Source: Pantoea sp. Ap-967 (GTDB taxonomy: Bacteria > Pseudomonadota > Gammaproteobacteria > Pseudomonadales > Pseudomonadaceae). Taken from it: a stretch of 55,918 bases of DNA. Position 1 is the first letter of the stretch; the number at the start of each line of letters is the position of its first letter. The notes below the pieces were generated by a model. That model was given only the letters and a program-made list of their open reading frames with translations. It had not been told where the DNA came from and did not search any database. Below, one piece after another: positions 40,568-48,453 of this stretch. The DNA lies in the NCBI RefSeq assembly GCF_011752565.1, contig NZ_VWXK01000038.1:1-55918 (forward strand), written 5' to 3'. Position numbers and translations under genes: made by a program.

Positions 40568-41482
40568 ATGAGTGTCGCTATTTCGCATACTGCAGAGGTT
40601 CAGAAGTTTTTTGAGATGGCCTCCGGTTTTGACCAATCCGGCGGTGATACTCGCGTGAAAACCATCACGCACCGCGTGCTGACCGACATCATAAAAATCA
40701 TCGAGGAGTTGAACATCTCCACCGAAGAGTTTTGGGCGGCAGTCAACTACCTGAACGTGCTGGGCTCGCGCCACGAAGCTGGTCTGGTAGTAGCCGGGCT
40801 TGGCTTGGAGCATTACCTGGATCTTCGACTGGATGCCGAGGATGCTCGCAACGGCGCCGTTGGAGGGACTCCTCGTACGATCGAAGGCCCGCTTTACGTT
40901 GCCGGCGCTCCTCTGAACGAGGGTTTTGCCAAGCTCGATGATGGCGTCGACAAAGGTGTTAGGCTCACGATGGCAGGGGTGGTGCGTGATACCGATGGTG
41001 CGCCGATCCCTGGAGCGTTGGTCGATGTCTGGCACGCCAACACGGGTGGTACCTATTCGTACTTTGACTCGTCGCAATCTGAATACAATCTGCGCCGGCG
41101 CATCGTGACAGATGCCGATGGCCGCTATCGCTTCGACAGCATTGTGCCCTCGGGGTACGGTTGCCCGCCGGATGGCCCGACCCAGCAATGGCTAGACCAA
41201 TTGGGCCGGCATGGACAGCGTCCCGCACATATCCACTTCTTCATTTCAGCTCCGGCGCACCGGCACCTGACCACTCAGATCAACCTCTCCGGTGAGAAGT
41301 ATCTCTATGACGATTTCGCCTATGCCACGCGTGATGGCTTGGTAGCGGACATCGTCTTTGCCGATGCCCCAGAGATGCCAGGTGGGAAAGTCGCATCGAT
41401 CAATTTCGATTTCGCTTTGCAACCCGCCAGGAACGAAAAGTCTGAAGGTCGTCGCAGTCGAGTGCGAGCCCTGGAGTCGTAG
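40568..41482 (+). CDS. catA: Catechol 1,2-dioxygenase
   Basis: 304 aa, intradiol dioxygenase. An N-terminal helical dimerisation region is followed by the catalytic domain: TIEGPLYVAGAPL, DVWHANTGGTYSYFD (iron tyrosine), RRRIVTDADGRYRFDSIVPS, and RPAHIHFFISAPAHRHLTTQ with iron-ligand histidines. It opens catechol to cis,cis-muconate. It ends the ant-cat block and is followed by a porin gene 115 bp later. Confidence 0.95.
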   Translation: MSVAISHTAEVQKFFEMASGFDQSGGDTRVKTITHRVLTDIIKIIEELNISTEEFWAAVNYLNVLGSRHEAGLVVAGLGLEHYLDLRLDAEDARNGAVGGTPRTIEGPLYVAGAPLNEGFAKLDDGVDKGVRLTMAGVVRDTDGAPIPGALVDVWHANTGGTYSYFDSSQSEYNLRRRIVTDADGRYRFDSIVPSGYGCPPDGPTQQWLDQLGRHGQRPAHIHFFISAPAHRHLTTQINLSGEKYLYDDFAYATRDGLVADIVFADAPEMPGGKVASINFDFALQPARNEKSEGRRSRVRALES

Positions 41483-41597
41483 TAGCTACTCAGGCCTTTC
41501 CGAAAGTAGCGGGCTGGAAAGGCCTGGATATGTAACAACCTGTTCCCTATGCCGATAAAACGCTTACCCAGCAAAATAATAATGGCGGGATTTTCCA

Positions 41598-42875
41598 ATG
41601 TGTAAAATGTCACATATGTCGTTGGCGTCATTTGCTGTCGCCTTCAGTTCTTTTTCTTGCGCCTCAGATTCAAATTCTCTAGATGGGTTTTTGGCAGGAA
41701 GTAGTCTTAATATTCTCTTGAGAAATGCATATATCAGCCGTGATTACAGATCCGGGTCGCAAGATAAGGCTGAATGGGGACAAGCCTTCCTTTCAAGGTT
41801 CTCGTCTGGGTTCTATGACCTGTCAGGCGTTGGAATAGGGCTTGATGCGTTTGGCCTGGCCGCTCTCCGGCTAGATGGTGGGGGTGGTACCTCAGGCGCT
41901 AATGGGATCGACTTTTTTAAGCGAGACAGTCATGGTCATCCGTCTCGCGATATCTCGCGCGCAGGCGGCTCCGTCAAGATCAAAGTTTCCAACACCATCG
42001 TTCAGTATGGTGATCTCATGCCGACCCTCCCAGTTATCAATACCGATGACTCTCGTCTGTTGCCCGAAAACTTCACTGGGACACTGATCTCGTCCAAGGA
42101 AATCGGTCATGTGGAAATGATCGCAGGCCACTTCACTGCTGAGACTCGAAAGAGTGCCGCAGGTCGTGATAGTGGAGGCCTCGATGAAATCGATGTTGTA
42201 GGTGGTTACTTTGACATCTCACCTCAGCTGCAAGCTTCGATCTTCCATGCTGATGTGGAGGGGCGCTTGAGGCGCAGCTTCGCGTCAGCCAGCTATACCA
42301 TCCCCTTGTCAGACCGAAAGTCTATAAATTTTGATTTCAATGGCTATGTCACCAAGCTCGACAAGGGGTTTGCCCAAGCCCTCTCTACCGGCCAGGACAA
42401 CAAGCTCTGGAGCTTGGCGCTGAACTACAAGGTCGGGCCTCATACACTCGTTCTGGCTTACCAGCAAAACGCGGGTGACAGTCCCTACGTCTACGGTGGG
42501 TATCAGAGCGCGGGCTATGTAGGTGACGGTGGCGGGACTATCTTCGTCGCGAACTCGTACTGGTCTGACTTCAACGCGGAGGATGAGCGATCCGTGCAGA
42601 TTGGCTACGGCCTAGATTTCGCCGAGTACGGTATGCCTGGCCTCAGCTATCGAGTGGCAGCGCTCAAAGGTTTCAATATCCGAACCGCTGATGGAGAAGG
42701 GGAGGAGCGCGAGATCTTCAACCAGGTTCAGTATGTCGTTCAGAGTGGTGCGGCGAAGGACTTGAAACTCCGGCTGAGGGCTTCGTGGGTCAGGGTTTCG
42801 AATAATTCCCGAGATTGTAACCAGGACGGAGACGAAATACGGATGCTTGTCGAGTATCCGATCAATATCTTTTGA
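41598..42875 (+). CDS. OprD-family porin (aromatic uptake type)
   Basis: 425 aa. The N-terminal sequence is a signal peptide (MSLASFAVAFSSFSCAS). OprD features are SLNILLRNAYISRDYRSG, EWGQAFLSRFSSGFYD, LDGGGGTSGANGID and the C-terminal VEYPINIF with terminal Phe. It is distinct from the OprD at 9385 and the one at 45575. Following catA directly, it likely admits anthranilate, tryptophan products or a related aromatic acid. An intrinsic terminator follows. Confidence 0.88.
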   Translation: MCKMSHMSLASFAVAFSSFSCASDSNSLDGFLAGSSLNILLRNAYISRDYRSGSQDKAEWGQAFLSRFSSGFYDLSGVGIGLDAFGLAALRLDGGGGTSGANGIDFFKRDSHGHPSRDISRAGGSVKIKVSNTIVQYGDLMPTLPVINTDDSRLLPENFTGTLISSKEIGHVEMIAGHFTAETRKSAAGRDSGGLDEIDVVGGYFDISPQLQASIFHADVEGRLRRSFASASYTIPLSDRKSINFDFNGYVTKLDKGFAQALSTGQDNKLWSLALNYKVGPHTLVLAYQQNAGDSPYVYGGYQSAGYVGDGGGTIFVANSYWSDFNAEDERSVQIGYGLDFAEYGMPGLSYRVAALKGFNIRTADGEGEEREIFNQVQYVVQSGAAKDLKLRLRASWVRVSNNSRDCNQDGDEIRMLVEYPINIF

Positions 42876-42883
42876 ATAGTCGT

Positions 42884-42914
42884 ATGGCTGCTTTGAAATA
42901 GGCGGCCATTTTTT
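42884..42914 (+). terminator. Intrinsic terminator after OprD gene
   Basis: ATGGCTGC pairs with GCGGCCAT (one G-T pair), followed by six T residues, 9 nt after the stop. Confidence 0.8.
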
Positions 42915-43316
42915 AAGGGTGGTTATTGCGGGCATTGATTGGCAGCCCCTGTGTCGTATTTTTAAAAATAGATACTGACTTGAAACCAACGATGCCGTGT
43001 TCGGCCCTATGGTTCCAAAAAAATCAGGATAGAACTCATGTGTCGGAGAGCTAGTGGCCCATGGTTCGATTTGAAACATACACATGGCACATGTAACCTG
43101 TGGGAACAGTGCGCTGGTCATCTATCGTGCGTGATTAAATGGCTGCACTTCTCAAACTGACTATTTAACGCTGGCGAGTCCACATTTTTAGGATGCGCAT
43201 AGACGAGGCGATTTTCAAGAAAAAACCACATTCCGTTCGAGTTGTACACGGCCTCAGCGCCCGCATAGTGCCTGATATTTGGCCGAAAAAGGGCAAATCC
43301 AAATTCGTTCGTGCAG
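42915..43316. other. Intergenic region before the HpaI operon
   Basis: No gene is supported; a minus-strand open stretch here extends antisense into the porin gene and is rejected. An AAAAAACCACATTCC block near 43220 resembles the reverse complement of the GGTGTGGTTTT element of the glycolytic island and lies about 90 bp before the sigma54-type promoter. It may be an activator site. Confidence 0.4.
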
Positions 43317-43332
43317 TGGCATGTGCGGTGCT
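43317..43332 (+). promoter_or_regulatory. Sigma54-type promoter of the HpaI-MFS operon
   Basis: TGGCATGTGCGGTGCT has GG and GC exactly 10 nt apart, matching the sigma54 -24/-12 consensus TGGCAC-N5-TTGC except for T at the sixth base and G before TGC. It lies 44 nt before the start of the aldolase gene. Confidence 0.75.
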
Positions 43333-43375
43333 TCTCTAGTAGGGCTGAAAAGCCTCATATATAGGAGATGCGCAA

Positions 43376-44149
43376 ATGAACAACATCAATAATACAAATC
43401 TCGATCTCGCCGTCTGGTTCTCCACTCCAAGTCTGGCGCTTGGTGAAATTGCCAAGAATGTGGGATACCGCACTGCAGTCCTAGATATTGAGCATGGCAA
43501 TTTTGACCTGGCTGATCTTGAGCGCTTCGTACCGGCCCTGAAATGGCTTGGCTTCAAGGTATATGCCAAGGTACTGGGGCCGTTCCGTGAAGCCATCCAG
43601 CAAGGGTTGGACTTCGGTGCTGACGGCGTGATCATTCCCCACATTGAGGGCGAGGAGCATGCACGGAAAGTCTGTGGGTTCTCGAAATTCCCCCCACTCG
43701 GAGATCGTAGCTCTGCAGGGGGCCGAACCCAGAACTACGGCATGGCCGATGACGCCTGGTTCAAAGAGCAGGACATCAAAACCAAGTGCTTCCCCATGAT
43801 CGAAGACGCTGGGGCTTTTGCAGAGGTGGAGAAAATCCTGGCCCTTGATTGTGTCGATGGCATCTTCATCGGGCCTACCGACCTGTCCCTTCGTCGCGAG
43901 CGTGGGTCGTACAAGCGTAGCGCCGGCGATTGGGACGACCTGGCTATCATCGCCGAAGCCGCGAATCGGGCAGGTAAGCCGTGGATCTTCCCTGCGTGGA
44001 GCGAGGTTGAAAAACGCTTTGCTCTGGACAAGGGGGCAGCAACTATTTTGCTGACCATGGAGCATATCGCGATCTCAGCCGGACTGAATCAGGCTTGGGA
44101 TCAGATGCAGAGCGTGGTACGTGAGGCAGAGCGAGGCAGCCAGGAATGA
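43376..44149 (+). CDS. HpcH/HpaI-family class II aldolase
   Basis: 257 aa. It shows family motifs: NVGYRTAVLDIEHGNFDLAD (catalytic H in the EHG segment), AKVLGPF, the metal-binding E and D in PMIEDAGAFAEVEKILA and FIGPTDLSLRRERGSY. HpaI-type enzymes cleave 4-hydroxy-2-oxo acids to pyruvate and an aldehyde. The stop overlaps the MFS start (ATGA), so the two are coupled. The substrate could be a sugar acid or a meta-pathway keto acid; the ACS-type transporter next to it favours an organic or sugar acid. Confidence 0.85.
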   Translation: MNNINNTNLDLAVWFSTPSLALGEIAKNVGYRTAVLDIEHGNFDLADLERFVPALKWLGFKVYAKVLGPFREAIQQGLDFGADGVIIPHIEGEEHARKVCGFSKFPPLGDRSSAGGRTQNYGMADDAWFKEQDIKTKCFPMIEDAGAFAEVEKILALDCVDGIFIGPTDLSLRRERGSYKRSAGDWDDLAIIAEAANRAGKPWIFPAWSEVEKRFALDKGAATILLTMEHIAISAGLNQAWDQMQSVVREAERGSQE

Positions 44150-45486
44150 TTGCTGGTTCGACGATTCATCGGAAGCGGTGGATGATCGGAGGGCTGCTAG
44201 GCCTGGGATCGTTCGTTAACTATGTTGATCGCGTCAACCTCTCAATTGCTGCTACTCCTTTGGCGCAGAGTCTGGATTTAAGCCCTGCTGAGATGGGCAT
44301 TGTCTTCTCGGCATTCTTATGGACGTACGCAATCCTCCAAATTCCGATGGGAATGCTGATCGATAAGATCGGTGTCAGTTGGGCAATGCGGATTGCCACG
44401 TTGCTGTGGGGTGTTGCAACGCTGTTGACCATCTTTGCGGGAGGGCTGGGGCTGTTGATTGTCGCACGACTTATTCTTGGGGTTGCAGAGGCGCCGGTAG
44501 TACCTGCTGCCTGGAAAGCCACGGGGTACTGGTTCCCAAAGAATGAGCGTGGGATGTGCACGGCGATGTTTGATGGTGCATCCAAACTGTCGATGGTGAT
44601 TGGTATCCCCATGATGGCATACGCTGTTTCTCACTACGGCTGGCATGCAGCATTTTATGTGTCGCTTGTCATGAGCATGTTCTATTGCATCGTCTTCTGG
44701 ATGTTCTATCGCAGCCCTCAGGAAATGAAAGATAAGGGATGGCTTACTGAGCAAGAGCATAGGTACATTTTGGAAGGTGGTGCGCAATCCGAAGAGAAAG
44801 CAGAGACAGGTAGCGGTCTGAAAGGCGTGAAATATCTCCTCTCTCAGCGCAAAACCTGGGGGCTGGCGATCGGGTTTGCGAGCTACACCTACTGCTTCTA
44901 TGTACTGCTCACCTGGATGCCAGCCTACCTCGAAAAGCAGCTTGGGTTGAACGTACTCTCTAGTGGGATGTACAGCTCATTGCCCTGGGCCTTCGCGATT
45001 GCAGCAGAGTTCATTATCGGCGGCTGGTTGGTTGACAAGCTGATTTCCAGGGGTAAGGACTCCACGAAGGTTCGTCAGTATGTGCTGATCGGCAGCATGC
45101 TGCTTTCGTTGTGCGTAGTCGGGGCGGCTTTCGCTGACACCGTCTGGTTGGCTCTGGTGTTTCTGTCACTAGGGGCTGCGGGCCTTGCAATCACGGCACC
45201 CACCGCATCAAGCATCGTTGCCTTGATTGCTCCTCAGGGGCAGGTGGCTGCATTAGGCGGGATCGTCAACTGTGTTGCGAACTTCTGTGGTATCGCCGCG
45301 CCGATTGTGACGGGCTTGATCTACCAGGCGACGGGGAGTTTCTCCATTGCATTTCTCGCCTGTGGGGGCGTCGCAGTGATCGGCATCCTCAGCTACGTAT
45401 GTGTGCTTGGTCGGATTACTGCGATTCCTGATCAGCCAGAGGCAGATCTTGTAGGCCAGGTAGCAGTGGGTCCACAACTTAATTAA
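44146..45486 (+). CDS. MFS transporter, anion:cation symporter type
   Basis: 446 aa, twelve membrane helices. The ACS-family start is FVNYVDRVNLSIAATPLAQ, with the MGIVFSAFLWTYAILQIPMG and GMLIDKIG segment; EAPVVPAAWKATGYWFPKNE is the family's helix 4-5 signature. Members import glucarate, galactonate, phthalate and similar anions. It is translationally coupled to the aldolase upstream, which implies that the transported acid is its substrate or precursor. A terminator follows. Confidence 0.88.
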   Translation: MIAGSTIHRKRWMIGGLLGLGSFVNYVDRVNLSIAATPLAQSLDLSPAEMGIVFSAFLWTYAILQIPMGMLIDKIGVSWAMRIATLLWGVATLLTIFAGGLGLLIVARLILGVAEAPVVPAAWKATGYWFPKNERGMCTAMFDGASKLSMVIGIPMMAYAVSHYGWHAAFYVSLVMSMFYCIVFWMFYRSPQEMKDKGWLTEQEHRYILEGGAQSEEKAETGSGLKGVKYLLSQRKTWGLAIGFASYTYCFYVLLTWMPAYLEKQLGLNVLSSGMYSSLPWAFAIAAEFIIGGWLVDKLISRGKDSTKVRQYVLIGSMLLSLCVVGAAFADTVWLALVFLSLGAAGLAITAPTASSIVALIAPQGQVAALGGIVNCVANFCGIAAPIVTGLIYQATGSFSIAFLACGGVAVIGILSYVCVLGRITAIPDQPEADLVGQVAVGPQLN

Positions 45487-45540
45487 TCGTTAAGTGTGTT
45501 GTGGGGCTCATGAGCTGGAGTTTTAAAGTGTAGGCTGAAG

Positions 45541-45575
45541 TGAGGTGGCTTGGGAGTCCAGGCCACCTCATTTTT
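45541..45575. terminator. Bidirectional terminator between MFS and OprD genes
   Basis: TGAGGTGGC (45541) pairs with GCCACCTCA (45562) around a 12-nt loop, followed by TTTTT in the plus direction. It serves the convergent genes on both sides. Confidence 0.85.
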
Positions 45576-46960
45576 CATTTCAATGGAATGGTATATGAGA
45601 TGATAAAGCGGTTCTGGTCAGAGTCTCTGGCTGTTTCAAGATTGGTTCTATAAGGAGCGTTGAGCCATACAAAGGACAAGTCCTTAAGTGGCCCGTCTTG
45701 GATGACGTAGCTTAAGGTATAGTCTGTCTCGAATTCTTTTCTGCTTCCGAGTTTCGTAGCTATCTGGTCGCCATAGAAATACATGGCGCTGGCTCTTAAT
45801 CCAGGAATGCCCAGCCCCGAAAAGTCGTAAGTGTAGTCGATGGCTCTGGTTCGCTCACCGGCACGCGTATAGGCGGCTGCGAGTGTCGATGTGAAGGTAT
45901 ACTGGTTGGTTCCATTGCCCTGGTTTAACCAAGGCAGGTCGCTTCTACCATTTAGCTTTTGATAACCGAGGCCAACCGTGTGCGTGCCAAACGAATAGGT
46001 GAGCCGTAGGGTGGTCATCCGGTTGTCGACCTTGCCCTTAGTTATATAGGGGCTGTCTTCGCCATAGAACCCCGAAATCGTATAGCCATCAGCCAGGCCT
46101 GATGCTTTTCCATTCTTCCCGTCAGGAGTGCTGAAATACTGTCTAGCATCAAAATTTACGCGGCCTGGGCCAAGATTCAGTAGGTATTTCAACCCTAGGA
46201 AGTCTTGTTTGTAAAAATCTGTCAGTTGAGCATGATAGTACTGCAGTGAGAGATTTTCAGACGCTTGGTACTCAACCCCAGCATAGATAAACTCATTTAC
46301 GAAGCGTGCAGGTGCACCGTCTTGGGATGCGCTGGATGGGCGCTGGGTGTTCGCACCATTGATAGAAAGTCCGCTGTGGCCACTGTTGATCCTGCTCTTC
46401 GCAGCGTTCACTCTGCCGACGGTCAGTTTAAGTCCATCCAGATCGCTAGAGGTCGCTTCGGTTCCTGTGTAGGTCTGGGGTGCAATCCGTCCGATGTTGG
46501 AGGTGATCACAGGGTTGTTCGGGGTAATTTCTCCCGCTTTAATGACCGACTTTCCAAGGGCAAGTTTGACAGCTACGCCCAAGCTGCTGAACTCATCGAC
46601 AGAGCTATTATCATGCTTCAGTGGGAAGCTCGCCCCAGGCTGTCGAGTGCGTCCAGGCTTATCTGTTCTTCCCCCGGAGTCTAATTTGAATACAGCGGTG
46701 CCTTTGACATCGACGCCGACGCCAACGACTCCATCTGTGAGCCCGGATGAGTAGTCCAGGAGAAATCCCTGTCCCCAGTCGGTTTGGCGAGAAGGGCCCG
46801 CATCTCCTGAGTGAAAGTCTTGGTCAAAGTACAGGTTTTTTAGAGTAAGGCTGGCCTTGCCATCTTCAATGAAGCCTGCGTTTGCCGCCGAGCCTGAAAC
46901 AGCAATGCCTATGGGTAGCGCCCATTCCATAACCTGAATAATGCCTTTACCAAAGCGCAT
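45575..46960 (-). CDS. OprD-family outer-membrane porin
   Basis: 461 aa. The N-terminal segment is a signal peptide (AISVSGSAANA, probably cleaved before GFIEDGKAS). OprD features are SLTLKNLYFDQDFHSG, DWGQGFLLDYSSGLTDG, FKLDSGGRTDKPG and a barrel ending FIISYTIPLK. The last residue is Lys rather than the usual Phe, a small oddity. GGGAGG lies just upstream of the ATG. It is divergent from the nitrilase gene and convergent with the aldolase/MFS pair; the probable role is uptake of an acidic substrate of that pair. Confidence 0.88.
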   Translation of the reverse strand: MRFGKGIIQVMEWALPIGIAVSGSAANAGFIEDGKASLTLKNLYFDQDFHSGDAGPSRQTDWGQGFLLDYSSGLTDGVVGVGVDVKGTAVFKLDSGGRTDKPGRTRQPGASFPLKHDNSSVDEFSSLGVAVKLALGKSVIKAGEITPNNPVITSNIGRIAPQTYTGTEATSSDLDGLKLTVGRVNAAKSRINSGHSGLSINGANTQRPSSASQDGAPARFVNEFIYAGVEYQASENLSLQYYHAQLTDFYKQDFLGLKYLLNLGPGRVNFDARQYFSTPDGKNGKASGLADGYTISGFYGEDSPYITKGKVDNRMTTLRLTYSFGTHTVGLGYQKLNGRSDLPWLNQGNGTNQYTFTSTLAAAYTRAGERTRAIDYTYDFSGLGIPGLRASAMYFYGDQIATKLGSRKEFETDYTLSYVIQDGPLKDLSFVWLNAPYRTNLETARDSDQNRFIISYTIPLK

Positions 46961-47396
46961 TAAAACCTCCCGGAAGTGATGATTATTATTTTTGAGCGGG
47001 TTGCGCGGTGTGCTGCTGTGTAGATTTCCTACAAGTGGTTGTTACCTGGCGGATCAAATCAAGAAAATGCTCCGCTGAGGGTCATTGATACAATCCGTGT
47101 ACCAGTGAGGTTGGTAGTTGTGGCTTTGACGGTTGAGCGTTCCAAGTTGGTCAAAAGTACTGGTTTGGGCGGTCGTTTTTAATCGTTGCGTGGCTGGTGT
47201 TTATGGCTTTTGGCGTTTGCAGGGGAGGCAGCTTTCGAGGTGTGCATGCCTAAATGCTGATTTGCAATCGATAAATCGTCACTCAGTCAATGTAAATCCA
47301 TGCTGGCACAAAATCTGTTTGTTCAATGGGTGAATGCCAGCGTGGTCGTCTCTAAAGGGATTGTGCTGGGAAGGGAAAATAGTGGAGGACTAATAA
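46961..47396. other. Divergent region between OprD and nitrilase genes
   Basis: No gene is supported. A weak Fur-like stretch (TGATGATTATTATTT, near 46978) lies directly upstream of the porin; it matches only part of the consensus. The other control signals are not recognisable. Confidence 0.35.
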
Positions 47397-48215
47397 TTGA
47401 AAGTTGCACTTTGCCAGTTGAACTCAAAGCAGGATAAAGTTGCGAATATCGCTTCAGCGATCGAGCAAATCGGTAACGCTGTTAAACAGGGCGCTCGTGT
47501 GGCTGTTCTGCCCGAATGTATTGATTACATGGGGCCCATCTCCGGAGTGCTCGGCAACTCAGAGGAGTTCGATGGTGCAACGCCGGCAGCATTTGCACAC
47601 GTGGCCAAGGAACATGGTATTTGGATCGTCGCTGGAACTATTCGTACCCGCTCAGAAGGCGAAACGCGCTGTTCGAACACAGCTTATGTCATTAGCCCGG
47701 ACGGCTTGATTCACTACCATTACAACAAGGTTCACATGTTCGATGTCCTCATCGACGGCCAGGTAGACTTCCTTGAGTCGGCCATTGTGAAGCCAGGTTC
47801 TGAGGTAGGGTTCACCCACATCGATGACGTGCCTGTCGGGCTCGCAATCTGCTTTGACATCCGCTTCCCGGAGCTTTTCCGGGCTCAGGCCCTCAAGGGG
47901 GCAAAGGTGATGTTCGTACCAGCCGCCTTCACCATGTTCACGGGTAAGGATCACTGGGAAGTGTTGCTGCGTGCCCGCGCGATTGAAAACCAGTGCTTTG
48001 TGGTCGCCGTAGGGCAGTGGGGCGCCCACGCTCCTGGGACGGTCTCGTATGGTCGCAGCATGGTAATCGATCCGTGGGGTACCGTACTTGCCACAGCACC
48101 GGATGGGGTGAATACCACCGTGGTAGACCTCCCTATGCATCGAATTGATGAAGTTCGTGCCTCGGTTCCATCCCTCGCAAACCGCTGTCCTGAGGTATAC
48201 AAACTCGGGCTGTAA
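47397..48215 (+). CDS. Nitrilase-superfamily C-N hydrolase (amidase)
   Basis: 272 aa. The catalytic triad is Glu in VLPECIDYMG (near residue 41), Lys in YNKVHMFD (near 112) and Cys in GLAICFDIRFPELFR (near 155). Sequence and length resemble Nit1/Nit2 omega-amidase and deaminated-glutathione amidase. A TTG start at 47397 is chosen: GGAGG is 9 nt upstream and the product begins exactly where family members do (MKVALCQLNS). The reaction hydrolyses an amide to an acid and ammonia; the actual substrate is unknown. Its neighbours are a porin and a surface phosphatase. Confidence 0.85.
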   Translation: MKVALCQLNSKQDKVANIASAIEQIGNAVKQGARVAVLPECIDYMGPISGVLGNSEEFDGATPAAFAHVAKEHGIWIVAGTIRTRSEGETRCSNTAYVISPDGLIHYHYNKVHMFDVLIDGQVDFLESAIVKPGSEVGFTHIDDVPVGLAICFDIRFPELFRAQALKGAKVMFVPAAFTMFTGKDHWEVLLRARAIENQCFVVAVGQWGAHAPGTVSYGRSMVIDPWGTVLATAPDGVNTTVVDLPMHRIDEVRASVPSLANRCPEVYKLGL

Positions 48216-48428
48216 TTGCAGCGCCATATGGCCGCCTGCCAAGGGTGCGTGTATGGCGTCGATCCACTGGCCGCCCCTGACCTCTGGCTTTGGCGGCCCG
48301 TGATTTAGTTTGCGGTAGACGAGAACAAAGCGTTTACATACCAATAGCGAAAGTCATGTGCGAAATGCGCAAGAAATTTTGTAGGCTGAGCACTTGTCAC
48401 AAAAGAAACTTAAATCACTATGATAGTG

Positions 48429-48449
48429 AGGCCTCCAATCAGGAGGCCT
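48429..48449 (+). promoter_or_regulatory. Hairpin enclosing the phosphatase-autotransporter RBS
   Basis: AGGCCTCC (48429-48436) pairs perfectly with GGAGGCCT (48442-48449), a loop of 5 nt. The right arm contains the Shine-Dalgarno GGAGG used by the TTG start at 48454. Folding would hide the ribosome site. No T-tract follows, so it is unlikely to be a terminator. Confidence 0.65.
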
Positions 48450-48453
48450 TATC

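Noticed and set aside
42612..43121. 169-residue minus-strand gene after the OprD porin
   Set aside because: Half of it is antisense to the porin and it crosses the porin's intrinsic terminator; it has no ribosome site or domain.
46978..46992. Second Fur box upstream of the OprD gene at 45575
   Set aside because: Only about 12 of 16 aligned positions match; it is too weak and AT-biased to call.
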